This document shows, one piece after another, positions 1 to 11,810 of a stretch of DNA of 64,000 bases. How positions within the stretch are numbered: the stretch's first letter is position 1; every line of letters begins with the position of its first letter. The notes under the pieces were generated by a model that made no database searches, was not told where the DNA came from, and was given only the letters and a program-made list of their open reading frames with translations. Both the position numbers and the translations under genes were made by a program. This stretch comes from Drechmeria coniospora (Eukaryota > Ascomycota > Sordariomycetes > Hypocreales > Ophiocordycipitaceae), in the NCBI RefSeq assembly GCF_001625195.1, contig NC_054391.1, positions 6,955,157-7,019,156 on the forward strand, given 5' to 3'.

Positions 1-3000
1 TAAGTGTAAGTATGGCGTACGTGTACAGTACTGTACAATGCGCAGTCCGGGTACAATGTACCTAAGTACATCGAAGCATCCAAGTACTGTACTTAAGGTA
101 CTGTAGAGTGGGCAAGTGCGGAGTACCGGAGTACATCTACTTCTGGTAGCACTTGTGGGTGCCAGCAAGTACATGTACTTGCAGCTTCGTACCCCGGACT
201 CCCGATGCGGTATTCCATGCTCCATCGCGCACAAGTACCTTTATGTGCATGTGTACTCCGTACTCCGTATCTGTAAGTATTAGCTGTGCTCCGGACGTAA
301 TGCACCCATGGCAGTGCATATGTGCCAGTGGCGTGTACTTGCATCGTTACACCATACAATAAGTACATGTACCTGCGTCTGCACGTACCGTTGTCAGCAT
401 GCTTGCGTGGCCATGTAGATAGTACATGCACGGCACTTGACCCAGCCGAGTTCTACATGCACAAAGTACATGCACAACCATGACGGGATGTTTCCCACAA
501 GTACGGGGTACACGACATGAACAAGCATACCCAGGTATCTACTTACTGTGCAACACAAGCACCTCCCTGGCGTTCACTTACAAGTGCACCTGCCATGACC
601 AACAGTATTTGCACTTGAACCCACAACTGCAGCAAATAGTAAGATACTGTACTTTACTACCGTACACGGACGCAAGTACAGTACTTACAGGCACCACGGT
701 AGGTACCTAAGCAGGTAGGCACATGTAAAGTACAGTAGGTAGGTGGCGAACTGGTCGTCCGCACTTGCTGCCGTGCTCCTTTCTGGTCTTGCACCTGGCA
801 CTTGCCACGGCGGCTGCTGGCTGTGCACGGCTCGAATGCTGAATCGACGACATGGATGGGAAGAAAAGGGCCCTGAGGAACGCACCCGCCTTCCTTGGAC
901 GCTGGTCAAACGGCGGAGGAATGAATTGGCCGATGGGCCAGCATCCCTTGAGTCGAGGAAGCGAAGCTGAGGTTGGGGAATGGACGGCCGACAAATGGTC
1001 GCTGAGCTGTCTTCATAGCTGCCAGCCGACACTAGGGCCCTGGGAACGAAGCAAGGTACCCACCGGGCAGCGACCGCACAGGTTGGCGAGCACAGCCACC
1101 GCGGAAGGCAAGTAAGTACAGGTACTCGCGCACCACCTGGCTTGCGGTGAGCGTGCGGGTACGTGCACTTGGGCATGGCGCCATGCCGGCGGTGCTTGTC
1201 CTTGCTTGGGCCCGCCGTGCCAGAGCCAGAGATCCCTGCGCACCTGTTGAATCAACCACCCTCTTCGGCGGCCGCCTCGCCGCTAGTGCAGCCGGCGGCC
1301 AGGCTCGGCAACGAGCTGTGCGGGCTTGCATGGGTTGGGAGAAAACGAATGGGTGGTGCCAGCTTCCAGCTGCCGCCCGCCCATTGGCCGAGCCGACGGT
1401 CAGGCGGCCCCGGTCGGCCATGAGCAGCCACTGATGGTCGCACATTTAGACCTCGGACGGTGGGGGGGTTCCCGCCGAGTCAGGTCGGCGCACCGTTTCG
1501 GCACCAGCCAACGGCGAGGGCAAGTACAGGTACCGACGGTGCCGGCAGCGGTGCACGGCGCGCGCGGTACATGTACGCGGACGCAGGTCCGAGGCGACGA
1601 AACGGGCAAGGCCAGCTAGCACACGTACCAGAACTAGCCTTTGCACTAGTCGGCATTGCTTGCTTGCACAAGTAGTGGTGGCATGTAAGTACGGAGTATT
1701 ATTACTTTAGTACTTACCAGCAACCACGCTGTACAAGTACTTACACGCACGCACGCAAGTACTTGTGCCCCGTGCTGTGAGTACTTGTGCGGACACTCGC
1801 AAGGAGGCCGGGAGGCCCGGCGATTTTCTCCATGGCTGGGGCCCAATCATGTCGCGAACCGGCCCTGGACAAGGACAAGATGAAACGTGCCTCACGACTG
1901 GGTGAAAATGACCCGATACGAGACGACTGGGCCGACGAGATCTAGTTTCGAATCCGATCACGACGTCGACGTAAGCGCATGCCGAGCGGCGCAGGAGCCA
2001 AGCAGGCGCAGCAGAGCTTGGCGAGATTCGAAGGCAGCCGCATATCGGTCAAGAACTGGTCGGCTTGGCTGCAGGTACAGTGGTGAGGGTCCACGGTCGC
2101 AGCGGGCGCATTACCTGTACATGTACTCCGCAGGTGCAAGTACTTTAGTACAGTACGTGATTGAGGCCGGGCCCCCCCTGTCGCAGCGAGCGTACTTGCA
2201 CTTGTACAACTACATGCACAGTAATTACTGCACGTAAGTAAGTATGTGCCAGCATTATTACCGTATCTGTACTCCGTACGGAGAAGTTTACTTCCAGCAA
2301 TTACTTGTACGACGTAAGTACTGTAAGTATTTATGCCTGGCCATATTGGTGTGGGACAGTGAGAGCAATACGTGCCAGAGGCATGTACCGCAAGTACAAG
2401 CAATGCGGAGTTCAGATGTGGCTACAGTACTTGAAAGCACCGACCCGAGCAGAGTGCGGGCGCATGTACAAGTACAACGATGCCACAACGATGCCACGAC
2501 CGGCACGGAGAAGTGAGGCAAGTTTTTGCCGGGTGCTGGCTTCCAAAGCCGGGCACGGCCAAGTTGGCGCGATACATTGCAGCGCGCCGCAGGTGGCGCT
2601 CGATTGCCGTGTGATTCTGAGCGAGACGAAGTGCACCTGCGGTTCGGCGTTGGCCAAGCACCATGACGCCGCAGTGGCATGACGTTGCGGGAATTAAAGT
2701 TGTTTCTCATGCTTGTTTCTGCCTCGGCGCCGCCGCGCCTTGAACGAGCAGGCCCTTGTCGTGACGCCGGCAATGCGTGAGATTGACCGACGAAACACGA
2801 CGGCAGGTCCTGAAGGCTGTGCCAGTACGAGAACGTACTCCGTAGTGTGCATGTAGTACTTGTAATACCAAGTGCCTTTGACATATGCGGCGGTGGTGCG
2901 CGAACCGGCCAGTCCGGAGTATTTATGAATACCTTGGTACTCATATTAAGTGTACACTACTGAAGTACGTACAGTACATGTACTCCGTACAGTAATTATA

Positions 3001-6000
3001 CTTGCAGTAGGTTACGAATGGACACCTCAGGGTATTCGTACGTGCAAGTACTAACATACTTACCGGACTTTGGTGTACTGTGGTGCGTGCGTACTGTACA
3101 TGTGCAGTACTTGCCTATCACTGTACAGTACGTAATTACATAGTACCTACCGAAGTACAAGGACTTGGAGGCATCGACAAGTAGGTCCAAGTGCAGGAAA
3201 GCAGTACGGGGTATTGGCTGTACGGAGGATAAAATACAGGAGGTGCTTGGGCCTGGGTACTAGGTCTAGTAGGTGGGCGAGCGCTCACCAACATGCTGAG
3301 CCAAGTCCAAGTAATTGTGCTGTACGAATACTTACAAGCACTTCAACGGATGCTCGTACAGCAAGTTCGTATAATTATTAATAGAATCAATGCACCTTCT
3401 GTAGGTGTTCAACTAGGTGAACAGAGTACAGTACAGTAATACTTACATGTCCTTGAATTCATATTACTGCAAGTACGGAGTCCCCGTACCAGATGTACAT
3501 GTAAGTAATTGTACTTGTACATGTGACTACTGTAGGGGTAGTTCCATGTACATGTACATGTGCATGTGCATGCCTCAGCATTCCGGCCAGGAGAGGGTTT
3601 ACGAAATGGATGGACCGTGTTCGATGGCCCCATCAATCCCTGTTCGCAAATGGTTTCAACCGTTGGTTCACTTTTCAACCGGCCCACGTCATGGCAAGTT
3701 CTGCTTCTGAACGGCGCCGATCCCTGCCACGGGGGAGAATGGAGAGAAATTGGACCAACTGGCCATGCCAAGCAGCCAAGGCTTGGGCTCGCGGTGTGAA
3801 GCGAGCCTATACCGTATACTCGTACAACTACTCCGTAAGTACGTGTACAAGTATGATTATTACTCCGTACTCCGTAAAGTCCTTGCGGATCGGAGCGCAG
3901 TCCGTATCACGCCTGCAAGTACTCCGCAATGCTTGTGTTGTCCTTGGTTTACCGCACAAATAAGTACGTGTCGGAGGGAACTGTGGTGAACAGTACAAGT
4001 ACTTACAGTACTGTAGATGTACTTGCACAGCCACCTCCATTCACACCGTGCAGTACGGGTACATTGTAGCTGCACGTTCCCCTTGCCCGTGCTGTAATAC
4101 GTGCTTGGCACTGTCTGTACCTACAGTAGGTACGCCTGCACATTCTGCTTGCAGAGCCATGCAGTCTGTGTAAAAAGTTAGTTGTGGACATGCAGTAATA
4201 GTGGCAAGTAAATCCAGCACGAAAACTTTGCACATGTACGTACTTGTAAGCATGTATACTGAGCACAGTATTCACATACATATACTTGCTTGCATATACC
4301 GAATACGGATACGCAGTTGTATTAATAGTGCAAATAAGCAAGCGCACCTTGCAAGTACGTAAGCGCTCAGTCCCTTGCCGGCTTCGAGAACGTCGTCGAG
4401 CGACGGCCAAACCAGTGATGCGGCAAATAAGACGCCCGTGTTCGCAAAGGCAGCCACCCACCTGCGCATGCTATACTTGGACCCTTTATGCTTGAGCATC
4501 TGGCCCGCCCCTTCAGCCGCCTGCGTTCAGCCCATTCCGGGGGGTGGCCTGGTCTACCGTCCATGTGCGACTCAGGCCGGAAATGAAGTATAACACAAGC
4601 ACAGCTACCTATAGCTCGTGTGCGAAATACTGGGCTGCAAGTACTTAAGTATCACTTACAGTAAAATAAGGGTACATGTACGGAGTATGTGCGTACATGT
4701 AAGTAATTGTATTTACTACTAACCTAGTGTACAAGTGCTGGGCAGCCAGTGCAAGCACTGTGTATACCTGAAAGAACAACGGCTTGCCGTACGAACACCG
4801 CCGGCACCAAGTATGCAAATCCAGGTCAACATGTACCTGCATGTACTTGCAGCGTAAGTAGGTTGCGCACTTACTGTACTTGCTGTAGGTGTATATTTAC
4901 CGGTAATATCATGCAGTTGTACTTTGGTAATCACACAACACGTTGGCTTTGCCGGCCAAGGCTTTGTTGGAAACGCCATCAAACGAGATTTCGCCTCGAC
5001 AATTCGCCAGCGTCCTTGGCGCGGATCCGTCCCCTCCCTGCCGTTGCATTCGCCTTCATTTCCTGCTTTCGTGGGAGGTCGAAATGCCGCTGCAGGATCG
5101 CTGATCGGACGACATTCGAAGGAGCGGGCGCATCGTGTACGGAGTCGGTGTCACGTACATGCCCCTACGTATTCGCTACCCATGCACGCACTGCACTTGT
5201 AGTTGTAGATGGGCAGCACTTGTACGCGACAGCCTACGGAAACTCCGTAATCACCGTGGTATTGCTCCTCGTCGTCCAGAAAAGGACAGCCTAGACTGGC
5301 GACGGTGGATTCCCGATTTCGCGCGTGGCGGCGATGAAGCCGGTTGTGGAAAAGACTGGAATTGTTCACTAACGTTGCCAAGGTGAACGAGTCCGGACGA
5401 ATGCGCCGAGCACTATTAGCGCTTGCGCACCCACAGCTTGAAACTTGCGTCCAGTCTTTGGACCTACAAATCAGTACTTACCTACTAACTAATTAACTTA
5501 CTAACTACAAGTACCTATCGTAGTACGGAGTACTTTGTACGTGGTTATTTGCAGCGCATATAGGGGTGCGCCTTCAGCATGTATGCCTGGACCCGCACGC
5601 AGTAGGTATCTGCACCTAAGCCAGTGTACCGTAGCCGTGCACTGATGGTGTAAGTGTAAGTAGGCGAGTGCCAAAGGAACAGGCCTGCAAGTCTCGTGGT
5701 CGCTTGTTTGTGGCCCGGTCGTGGAATTTGACAGACAATCGGCCACTTCGCTGGCTATCCTTGATCGTTTCGCCCGACTGCCCTTGTCCGAACTACATGT
5801 CTATCGAAGAGGCATGGGGGACCGCCATCGTCGCACCGGCCAGACGACGGCTCCGGACCTCATGGTTGCCTCGTCCATCGTCGCCATCGACGGCTTCATG
5901 CTGGGCACGCAAGACGAAGGGTGCCATCGGAACCAATGCCTACAAGTGCAGTGTTTGTTCGAAATGGCCTACGCAAGTGCACCCGCGCCTCGCGTGAGCG

Positions 6001-7265
6001 CTGTTCGGTGTCCATGACCTTGTTCATCGTCGTCGAGCCTTGACACCAGATACGCCGTTCGGTACCAAACGCGGACCTCGACAAGCGGCAAACGACGCTC
6101 GGCCCCTTGACGACGCGTCGGGGGCCCTCTTGCTGCCGAAGCGACCGACTGCCACTTGAAGGCATCGATCAAGAAGCGCCCTGATGCTGACGCGGCCAAC
6201 GAACAAACGTGACCACCCTCGTTCGTCGCCATGGCCCGGCAAGCAAATCCGAGTCGACCATGTGCTTTGCCATCGAGCCGCATTGCCGAGCACCTGCCAA
6301 AGGCCTGCATGGCCGGTACGCACCGACCCCGTCGCCGGAGCTGTTGATGGCTTCCCGTGGACGCCAGGGCAAAGCACGGCAGGGCATGCACATGTTCTGC
6401 GAACCGTGAGCGGCCAACTGCCCCGGCCCCCCCGGAGTGCTCGTACGTCGGCACTTGCCCGTGGGCCATTTCCTAGTCGAAATCGGCAGCAGGGCAGACC
6501 AGCCAGAGCAGCGAAGCCGATGGCATCGAGGGGACGCCGAGGCAGAGCACGGCAGGCCATGCCCATGTTCTGCGAGCGGTGAGCAATCAGATGCCCCGGC
6601 GCACTCGCAACATGTGCACTTGCGCGTGCATCATCTCCTTGCAGGTATTGGCGGCAGTGCAGCGCGTAGCGGAGCTGAGTAGAGGCGAAAAGGGCGCGGC
6701 TCGAGGCGAGCAGAGCTCAAGATGGCGGACAGGCAGCAGCTGAACGAAGCTGCGAGGAGCCAGTAAGAACGGTCGATGAGGGTGCGCCAAGTCGATGGCT
6801 GAGGCAACCGTTTTCTGTGGCGGCTGTGCGTCACCGAGGAGCTTGCTGCCAAGCAATATGCATAGTTAGCAGGTACTAGCCATCTGGTTGGTCGTGCGTA
6901 GTATTTCCATGGCACTCCTATCACTTTTTACCTGCCTGCTGCCCTTGACTCCCTTGCTTTGGTCTCCGCTGACGCTTCGCATCATCCTTCTCTTTCGAAC
7001 CTCGCTCCTCGCCCCCGGCCCGCTCTGATGACGGAGATGACGGAGCGCTGCACCATTTGGACAAGCACATGGTGAGGTTGCCTTGGTCGTGCTGCGAGCC
7101 TTGTCCGTCAGTCAGGCAGACGCATGCCTCGCCCCATTTGCCGACGGGAAGCATCTCCAAACGACGGTGCTCGTGGCATTCGACGCTCTTCTCCTTTGCA
7201 TCATCTCGACGATAGCTGCTGTTGCTGCCTGCCGGTGGACTGAGACCGCCCGGTCCAGGAGGCTC
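1..7265. other. gene-free region: GTAC-motif islands, then a GC-rich tract
   Basis: No open frame here looks like a real protein; those present are short, overlap on both strands and carry no family motif. From 1 to about 5660 the DNA alternates between islands packed with GTAC-centred words (AAGTAC, GTACGGAGTAC, CAAGTACTTGTAC; dense at 1-850, 2100-2500, 2820-3560, 3810-4330, 4620-4930 and 5470-5660) and GC-richer gaps (about 750-1650, 1800-2100, 2500-2800, 3580-3800, 4370-4590, 4950-5400). A perfect 16-bp palindrome of CATGTA units lies at 3545-3560. From about 5660 to 7265 the sequence is GC-rich and nearly free of the motif; it holds a diverged duplication (6347-6584) and the upstream region of the zinc-cluster gene. 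The GC-rich gaps could be decayed genes, but I see no recognisable protein in them. Confidence 0.7.
6347..6584. repeat. diverged direct duplication, two 65-bp copies
   Basis: Bases 6347-6411 and 6520-6584 align without gaps over 65 bp, with 11 mismatches by my hand count (about 83 % identity). Both begin ATGGC and end GTGAGC. Looser similarity continues downstream of each copy (CCCCGGC, then ACTTGC and GCATC-like words), suggesting the original unit was longer, with a period of about 173 bp. No terminal repeats or coding frame accompany it. The origin is unknown; an old tandem duplication or the remains of a mobile element are both possible. Confidence 0.55.
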
Positions 7266-8885
7266 ATGATGAATCGGCCGCCGCCCGATGAGCTATCCTA
7301 CCTCGACGTGGAGTATTATTCCCTCCTGCCTACCCAAGACGTTTGCTTTCTCGACCCTTCGACCATCGGTCCATTCGTCGAGCCGCCGTCCGAATCATGT
7401 GACAAGCCGACGCCGACGAGCGCGGCCACGACCGACAGCCTGACCTCGGAGCCGACGGCCGTCGTTCGCAGGCAGCCGACGCAAAGGCTACGCCTCGAGC
7501 GGCGTGGCCACACCAAGAGTCGCCGGGGATGCTACAACTGCAAGAGAAGGCGCATCAAGGCATGCCTCGGGCCCCGATCTCGATCCGACGGGGCGAGTCG
7601 TTGACCGTGACGGCAGTGCCAGGAAAACCACCCGGCCTGCGACCATTGCGTCAGGACGGGCCTGAGGTGCGAGTACCCCTCGGCACCTCAAATCATCCAC
7701 CAGGTAGGTTCCGGCCGTGCCAGTCCTTGCTCCTCGGGGCCCATGCGGAGTCGAGGTTGAGATTCGGTAGCCTCACGGCGAGATCCCCTTGTTCAGCCTC
7801 CAAGACATGCGCTTCTTCCACCACTTTCTCACCCAGTGCTACCCGCACCACCCGCTGAAGCAGGAGGAGATCTGGACGCACGAGATTCCCTGCATCGCCC
7901 ACAACGTGCGTTCTCCCCCGCCACCCCCCCAACTTGCCCGCTCGGGTCGGCACCGGGGCGGCTGACCGACAGGCTCGAGCAGCACGAGTTCCTCATGCAC
8001 GCCATCCTAGGCTTCGCCGCCTCGGAGCTCGGCCGCACGCGGGCCGAAGGAAGCGTCGTGGCGGCGGCCATGAACCACCGCGTCAAGGCCATCAGGGCCC
8101 TCAAGAAACGACTGGCCGAGGCCTCGAGCGCCCGGCTGACGCACGAGGAAGCCAACGCGCTCGTGGCCACCTGCTTCGTCCTGACCTTTCAGTCGGTGAG
8201 CCTCGACGACGGCCTCGCAGAGTACATGACCTTTATCCGCGGCATCCTCATCGTCGGCATGCAGATGGCCTTTCGGGGGATCAAGCCCGTCTTCGAGACG
8301 CTGCTGGACGACAAGCAGAACGAGCTGCTGGCGCCGCTGATGGAAGGCATGCCCCTGATCGAGCGGGGCTGGGTCGACGGCGCCGTCGAAGCCATAGCGA
8401 AACTGCGACCGCTCTGCGTCGACGAGATCGAGGTGGAGTACCACGGCCAGCTGCTGGCCATTGCCGAGACGTTGTACACGAGCTCCTTTGACGGCAAGTC
8501 TTGGGTCGCCTCCTGCGCGCCGCCCTCGACCCGCTAACTCGTCGCCGCAGCATACAAGGCCAACTCGAGGGAGTACGGGTGGTGGATGATGCTTCCGCAC
8601 GCCTCGTTTCGGGCCCTCATCAACTTTGACCGACAGGCCATCATCCTGCTGCACACGCACTGGATCGCCCTCGCCCAGATCATGGCCTTCATCACCGAGA
8701 GGGAACGCGACGTGAGGGAGAAGCACCCGTCGCCCGAGGACGACAGGATGGACCCTGGCTTCGTCCGCTGGCTCAAGTACCTCAACGCGCGTGTCGATGG
8801 CGAGCATCAGATGTACAACCGGTGGCCCATCTGGGTCGATGGCCAGCTGGATCAAGACCTGACCTTTTTCGGCAGGCGGAGCTAG
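7266..8885 (+). CDS. Zn2Cys6 transcription factor with fungal-specific regulatory domain
   Basis: Five exons, join(7266-7559, 7617-7703, 7771-7905, 7983-8493, 8551-8885), give 453 residues. The zinc cluster has the exact C-x2-C-x6-C-x6-C-x2-C-x6-C spacing at Cys89, 92, 99, 106, 109 and 116, but only when the 57-base intron 7560-7616 is removed. That intron splits the cluster between the second and third cysteines and starts GC (GCATGC), not GT. The fourth intron (8494-8550) also starts GC (GCAAGT). After the finger come motifs of the Upc2-like fungal regulator family: an LQDMRFFHHFL stretch, then HEFLMHAILGFAASEL, then a helical middle domain. The family binds DNA as nuclear transcriptional activators or repressors; targets cannot be read from sequence. 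The start is the first of two adjacent ATGs; an in-frame ATG at 7083 is also possible. The gene stands alone, without biosynthetic neighbours. Confidence 0.85.
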
Positions 8886-9731
8886 ACGAAGCTTCGGGAC
8901 CATCGTGGCCGCCGCACGTTGTTGATGTGCAGATGGTCAAGCAAGTACAGGTGCATGTTCTGTTGATCTTGGCACGTACGAGTCCACATTGCGAGCATGC
9001 CGGCTCTCGGTAATACGTACGCCCATGTCATGACCAATGCTAGTATCACCAGTGCTAGCATCGCCATGCGTGACTGCCCAACCACGCTCAGGAGAAAGTT
9101 TCCATCACGGATGCGCGTGCACGTGATTACAAGTACAGGACATGTACGGAGTACTCTGGATACGATAATTACAGCGGCTGCGCGTGCTGGCACGTGTGCG
9201 CGTTAGCCGTTGGCCCCTCTGACGTCAAAGATGCCGCGACATGACCCCTCCCTCCCCGCTGATTGGCCCCGCGCTTCTCGCATTCCTCGCATTCCTCGCA
9301 TGCGGTTCCCCCGCGCCGCCGCCCGCCATCCTAGCCAATGGCGTGAGGGCGGCAGTGCTGCCGTTGGGTCGCATCCGTCCGCCATCCGGTTCGGCCGTCG
9401 GAGCCTGCGGGCGTGGCAACCATCACGAGCTCGTATATCTCGCGTTGTGAGCATCAACCTCGTCGTTTTGGAAATGTTGCAGATGGCTGATGAGTCTGCA
9501 AGTATAAGATTCCGTGTGCTGCGCCGTCCCTGCGCGCCCAGAGAGGCCTGCTGGTCTACATCGACATATACTACTGTCATCGAATATCAACCACTTTGGA
9601 GTGATCGACCTCTACTCAGCAACACCTCGGAACTCTCCCGTATGACTGGCTCGTGCCGGCGACTAGAATCCACGGCAGGCGTGGGTGCCGCCCATCACAA
9701 TCGCCATCATCATCGCTGAACCTGCGACGCC
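8886..9731. other. intergenic, 0.85 kb
   Basis: This gap separates two genes on the same strand. A few GTAC-type words occur at 8940-9150 (for example ACATGTACGGAGTAC near 9138). A short CGCATTCCT tandem lies at about 9280-9300. A 169-residue open frame at 9210-9719 has no recognisable motif and is probably chance. The last 100 bases should hold the 5' end of the next transcript. Confidence 0.5.
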
Positions 9732-10664
9732 ATGACCGCGCAGGTCCACGCCGCAACGGAGGGCACGCTCCTCCGCCCTCGCCGCGAGCCGCTCTCTCCA
9801 GAGTACCGAGGCGACGACGGCGAGTACGTGGAACTAAACGACCTTTCATCCTCGACGACCACGTCGGTCGAATCCCTGCCCAGGTACGAAGCTGTCATCG
9901 GACTGAGTATCTCCTCGTCCGCGGCAGCCTCCCCTGCCGGTCCCTCGACCAATCTCCACGCGACGCACACGTTCCAGATCGAGACGCTCGGCCATCCCCT
10001 CATCGCCCTTCCATTTTCAACCACGCCCGTCCCCATCCTCATCTACCGAGTGCTCCCGACGGGAACCCTCGGTCCCCTGGCCTACCAATCGCTGCGACAG
10101 ACTCGCCGCTCGGGGAACTCCGTACTCGTCAAGCCGGACGACCATCTCGCCGAGCAACCGCTCTGCAGCACATCATACCGCTTCGGACCGAAGCGTCCGC
10201 CCCATATGCAGCTGCTCGGCGAGGCCGCCTGCGACGAGGTCTTCGAGGTCCACGCCAAGGGCTGCCACACGCGCGCCCAGGGCATTCGCACACACCTGGG
10301 TACCTTTCGCTGGCGGTACGCGAGTCGCGCCGAGCGCAGGGCCGCCGGGGCGGACAGTCTCGTCGTCCTAGATCTCGTCACTTCGGTCGCCCTCGCCGGC
10401 GGCAAGTCGCGGGAGCGACGGCGGAGAATCGCCCAGCTCGTGCGTAACGACGAGTGGCGGACCAAGGGCACGCGCGGCTGCACCGCCGGCAACGGCGGCC
10501 GGTTGATGATGGACCTCGGCGATTGGGCCGCCGCGAAAAGCGAGCTTCTTCAGATGGAGGTCCTTGTCATTGCGAGCTGCATCGTCATGCTGAAGAAGGA
10601 GGTGGACAGGAGGAAGATGCAGCAAATGATCATCATGGCCGGCGGGGCCGGAGGAGGCCCCTAA
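9732..10664 (+). CDS. uncharacterised fungal protein, 310 residues
   Basis: One uninterrupted frame of 310 residues starts at ATG 9732. The first 70 residues are rich in Ser, Thr and Pro and look disordered, including a PRYEA motif near residue 50. The rest looks folded: strand-like segments around residues 80-105, a basic Arg-rich stretch near 215-245, and a hydrophobic segment (EVLVIASCIVML) near residue 285 followed by a Lys/Arg/Met tail. The arrangement weakly recalls fungal proteins with a tubby or LURP-one-like beta-barrel, but I cannot confirm that. No catalytic motif or signal peptide is seen. GC-rich codon use matches the neighbouring genes, and the frame is much longer than chance frames here. 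Function unknown. Confidence 0.6.
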   Translation: MTAQVHAATEGTLLRPRREPLSPEYRGDDGEYVELNDLSSSTTTSVESLPRYEAVIGLSISSSAAASPAGPSTNLHATHTFQIETLGHPLIALPFSTTPVPILIYRVLPTGTLGPLAYQSLRQTRRSGNSVLVKPDDHLAEQPLCSTSYRFGPKRPPHMQLLGEAACDEVFEVHAKGCHTRAQGIRTHLGTFRWRYASRAERRAAGADSLVVLDLVTSVALAGGKSRERRRRIAQLVRNDEWRTKGTRGCTAGNGGRLMMDLGDWAAAKSELLQMEVLVIASCIVMLKKEVDRRKMQQMIIMAGGAGGGP

Positions 10665-11429
10665 GCTGAGGAAGGTCGGTCGCCTCGTATGTTCATGTGC
10701 TGGATTCGCTGCGGCCCATCTCTCTTCTCGACGTCAATAGCGAATGCCTTTCCGCAGTAAAAGTACTGCCGAATGCGATCCAGGTACATGGCATTAACGA
10801 AGGAGCCTGTGCCGCTCCGGAACTTGCTCGCCACCGTGGTAGATGTTTCCAATAGAAAAAAATCGACTCTAGGCAGCGCTTGAAAGGAGGACAGTCATGA
10901 ACATGACCCAAGTAATCCATCGCAACGGGCCTTTGTATTTTTTGACCAAGATGACCAAGATGACCAACGTCGAGAGTCCTTCGTGGATCCGTTACTTTGC
11001 CGTTCCAAATGAAAAAACAAGGGTTGGCGATAAATCAAGGCCAAAGAACGACGTGCGGCGGGTGCCTTCGCAGACCGTTCATTCTTGTGCTTATGAGTTG
11101 CTGGCACCTTTGCCATGCATCAACAGCCGAGATCAATAGGAGGGGGGGGGATGCACAAAAATGCCAACGGTCACAGTTACTTGGACTGTACAAGTTGCAA
11201 CAAAATCATATCGAGGGATCTAAAATTTAAATAAAATGATTCGACAATTGCCGTTGTCAGTTCCGTGTCCGTACGAAACGGGGAGGTGAGGTGAAGGTGT
11301 TCGTTTATGCTGAGTCACGTGACTCAATCATGCCTCAGGCCCTGATTCGTCCGAGTCGAGGTGCGATGAATTCTGGCAAAGGCTCAGCACCCCCATCACC
11401 AATCATCCAACAACCCCAAGTCCGCCAAA
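10665..11429. other. intergenic, 0.76 kb
   Basis: This is the 3' region of the uncharacterised gene and the upstream region of ATP15. It is less GC-rich than the genes, with A-rich runs near 10855 and 11220-11240, and is almost free of the GTAC motif. A G-run of about nine lies near 11142. No gene is seen. Confidence 0.5.
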
Positions 11430-11810
11430 ATGCCTGCTGCGTGGAAAGCCGCCGGTTTGACGTACGTCAATTGCCCTTGCTCGACTTTCTCGCCTCTCCG
11501 ACATGTCCAATGCGCCGAATAGACGACCGAGAGCTAACGGGAGGCGCCAAACAGTTACAACCGCTACCTGGCCATCGCCGCCCGAGCTGTCCGCCGCAGC
11601 CTCAAGGAGGAGAGCCGAATCGCTGCCGAACGCCGTGGCGACATGGAACTTCGCTTCGCAAAGTGGCAGGTACGTGCCGGTTTCGAAGCCGCCCGTGACC
11701 GGAGAATTCGTCGAGACTGACGCTTAATACCGCAACAGAACGGCAAGCAGGGTGATGTCAAGGACCTCGCCTCCGCCAACGCGGCCGCCATGACCGAGAA
11801 CGCCTCCTGA
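11430..11810 (+). CDS. ATP15: mitochondrial F1-ATP synthase epsilon subunit
   Basis: Three exons, join(11430-11461, 11555-11669, 11739-11810), give 72 residues, close to the usual size of this subunit. The protein opens with AWKAAGLTYNRYL, the hallmark of fungal Atp15, followed by a basic helix (AARAVRRSLKEE) and the conserved RFAKW and GKQGDVKDL segments. Both introns are GT..AG (donors GTACGT and GTACGT) and are needed to join the conserved blocks. The subunit sits in the central stalk of the F1 sector on the matrix side and helps couple rotation to ATP synthesis. No separate presequence is seen; yeast epsilon also lacks a long cleaved leader. The gene is too short and too interrupted to appear as a single open frame. 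Confidence 0.93.

Noticed and set aside
1940..1975. TTCGAATCC resembling a tRNA T-loop
   Set aside because: No acceptor stem, D-arm or anticodon arm can be folded around it.
5660..7000. GC-rich tract as a possible decayed gene or transposon
   Set aside because: No protein family, terminal repeat or target-site duplication is recognisable; only the 65-bp duplication is supported.
9210..9719. 169-codon open frame upstream of the 310-residue protein
   Set aside because: It is Arg/Pro/Ser-rich, has no motif, and ends just before the next start codon; more likely 5' non-coding sequence.
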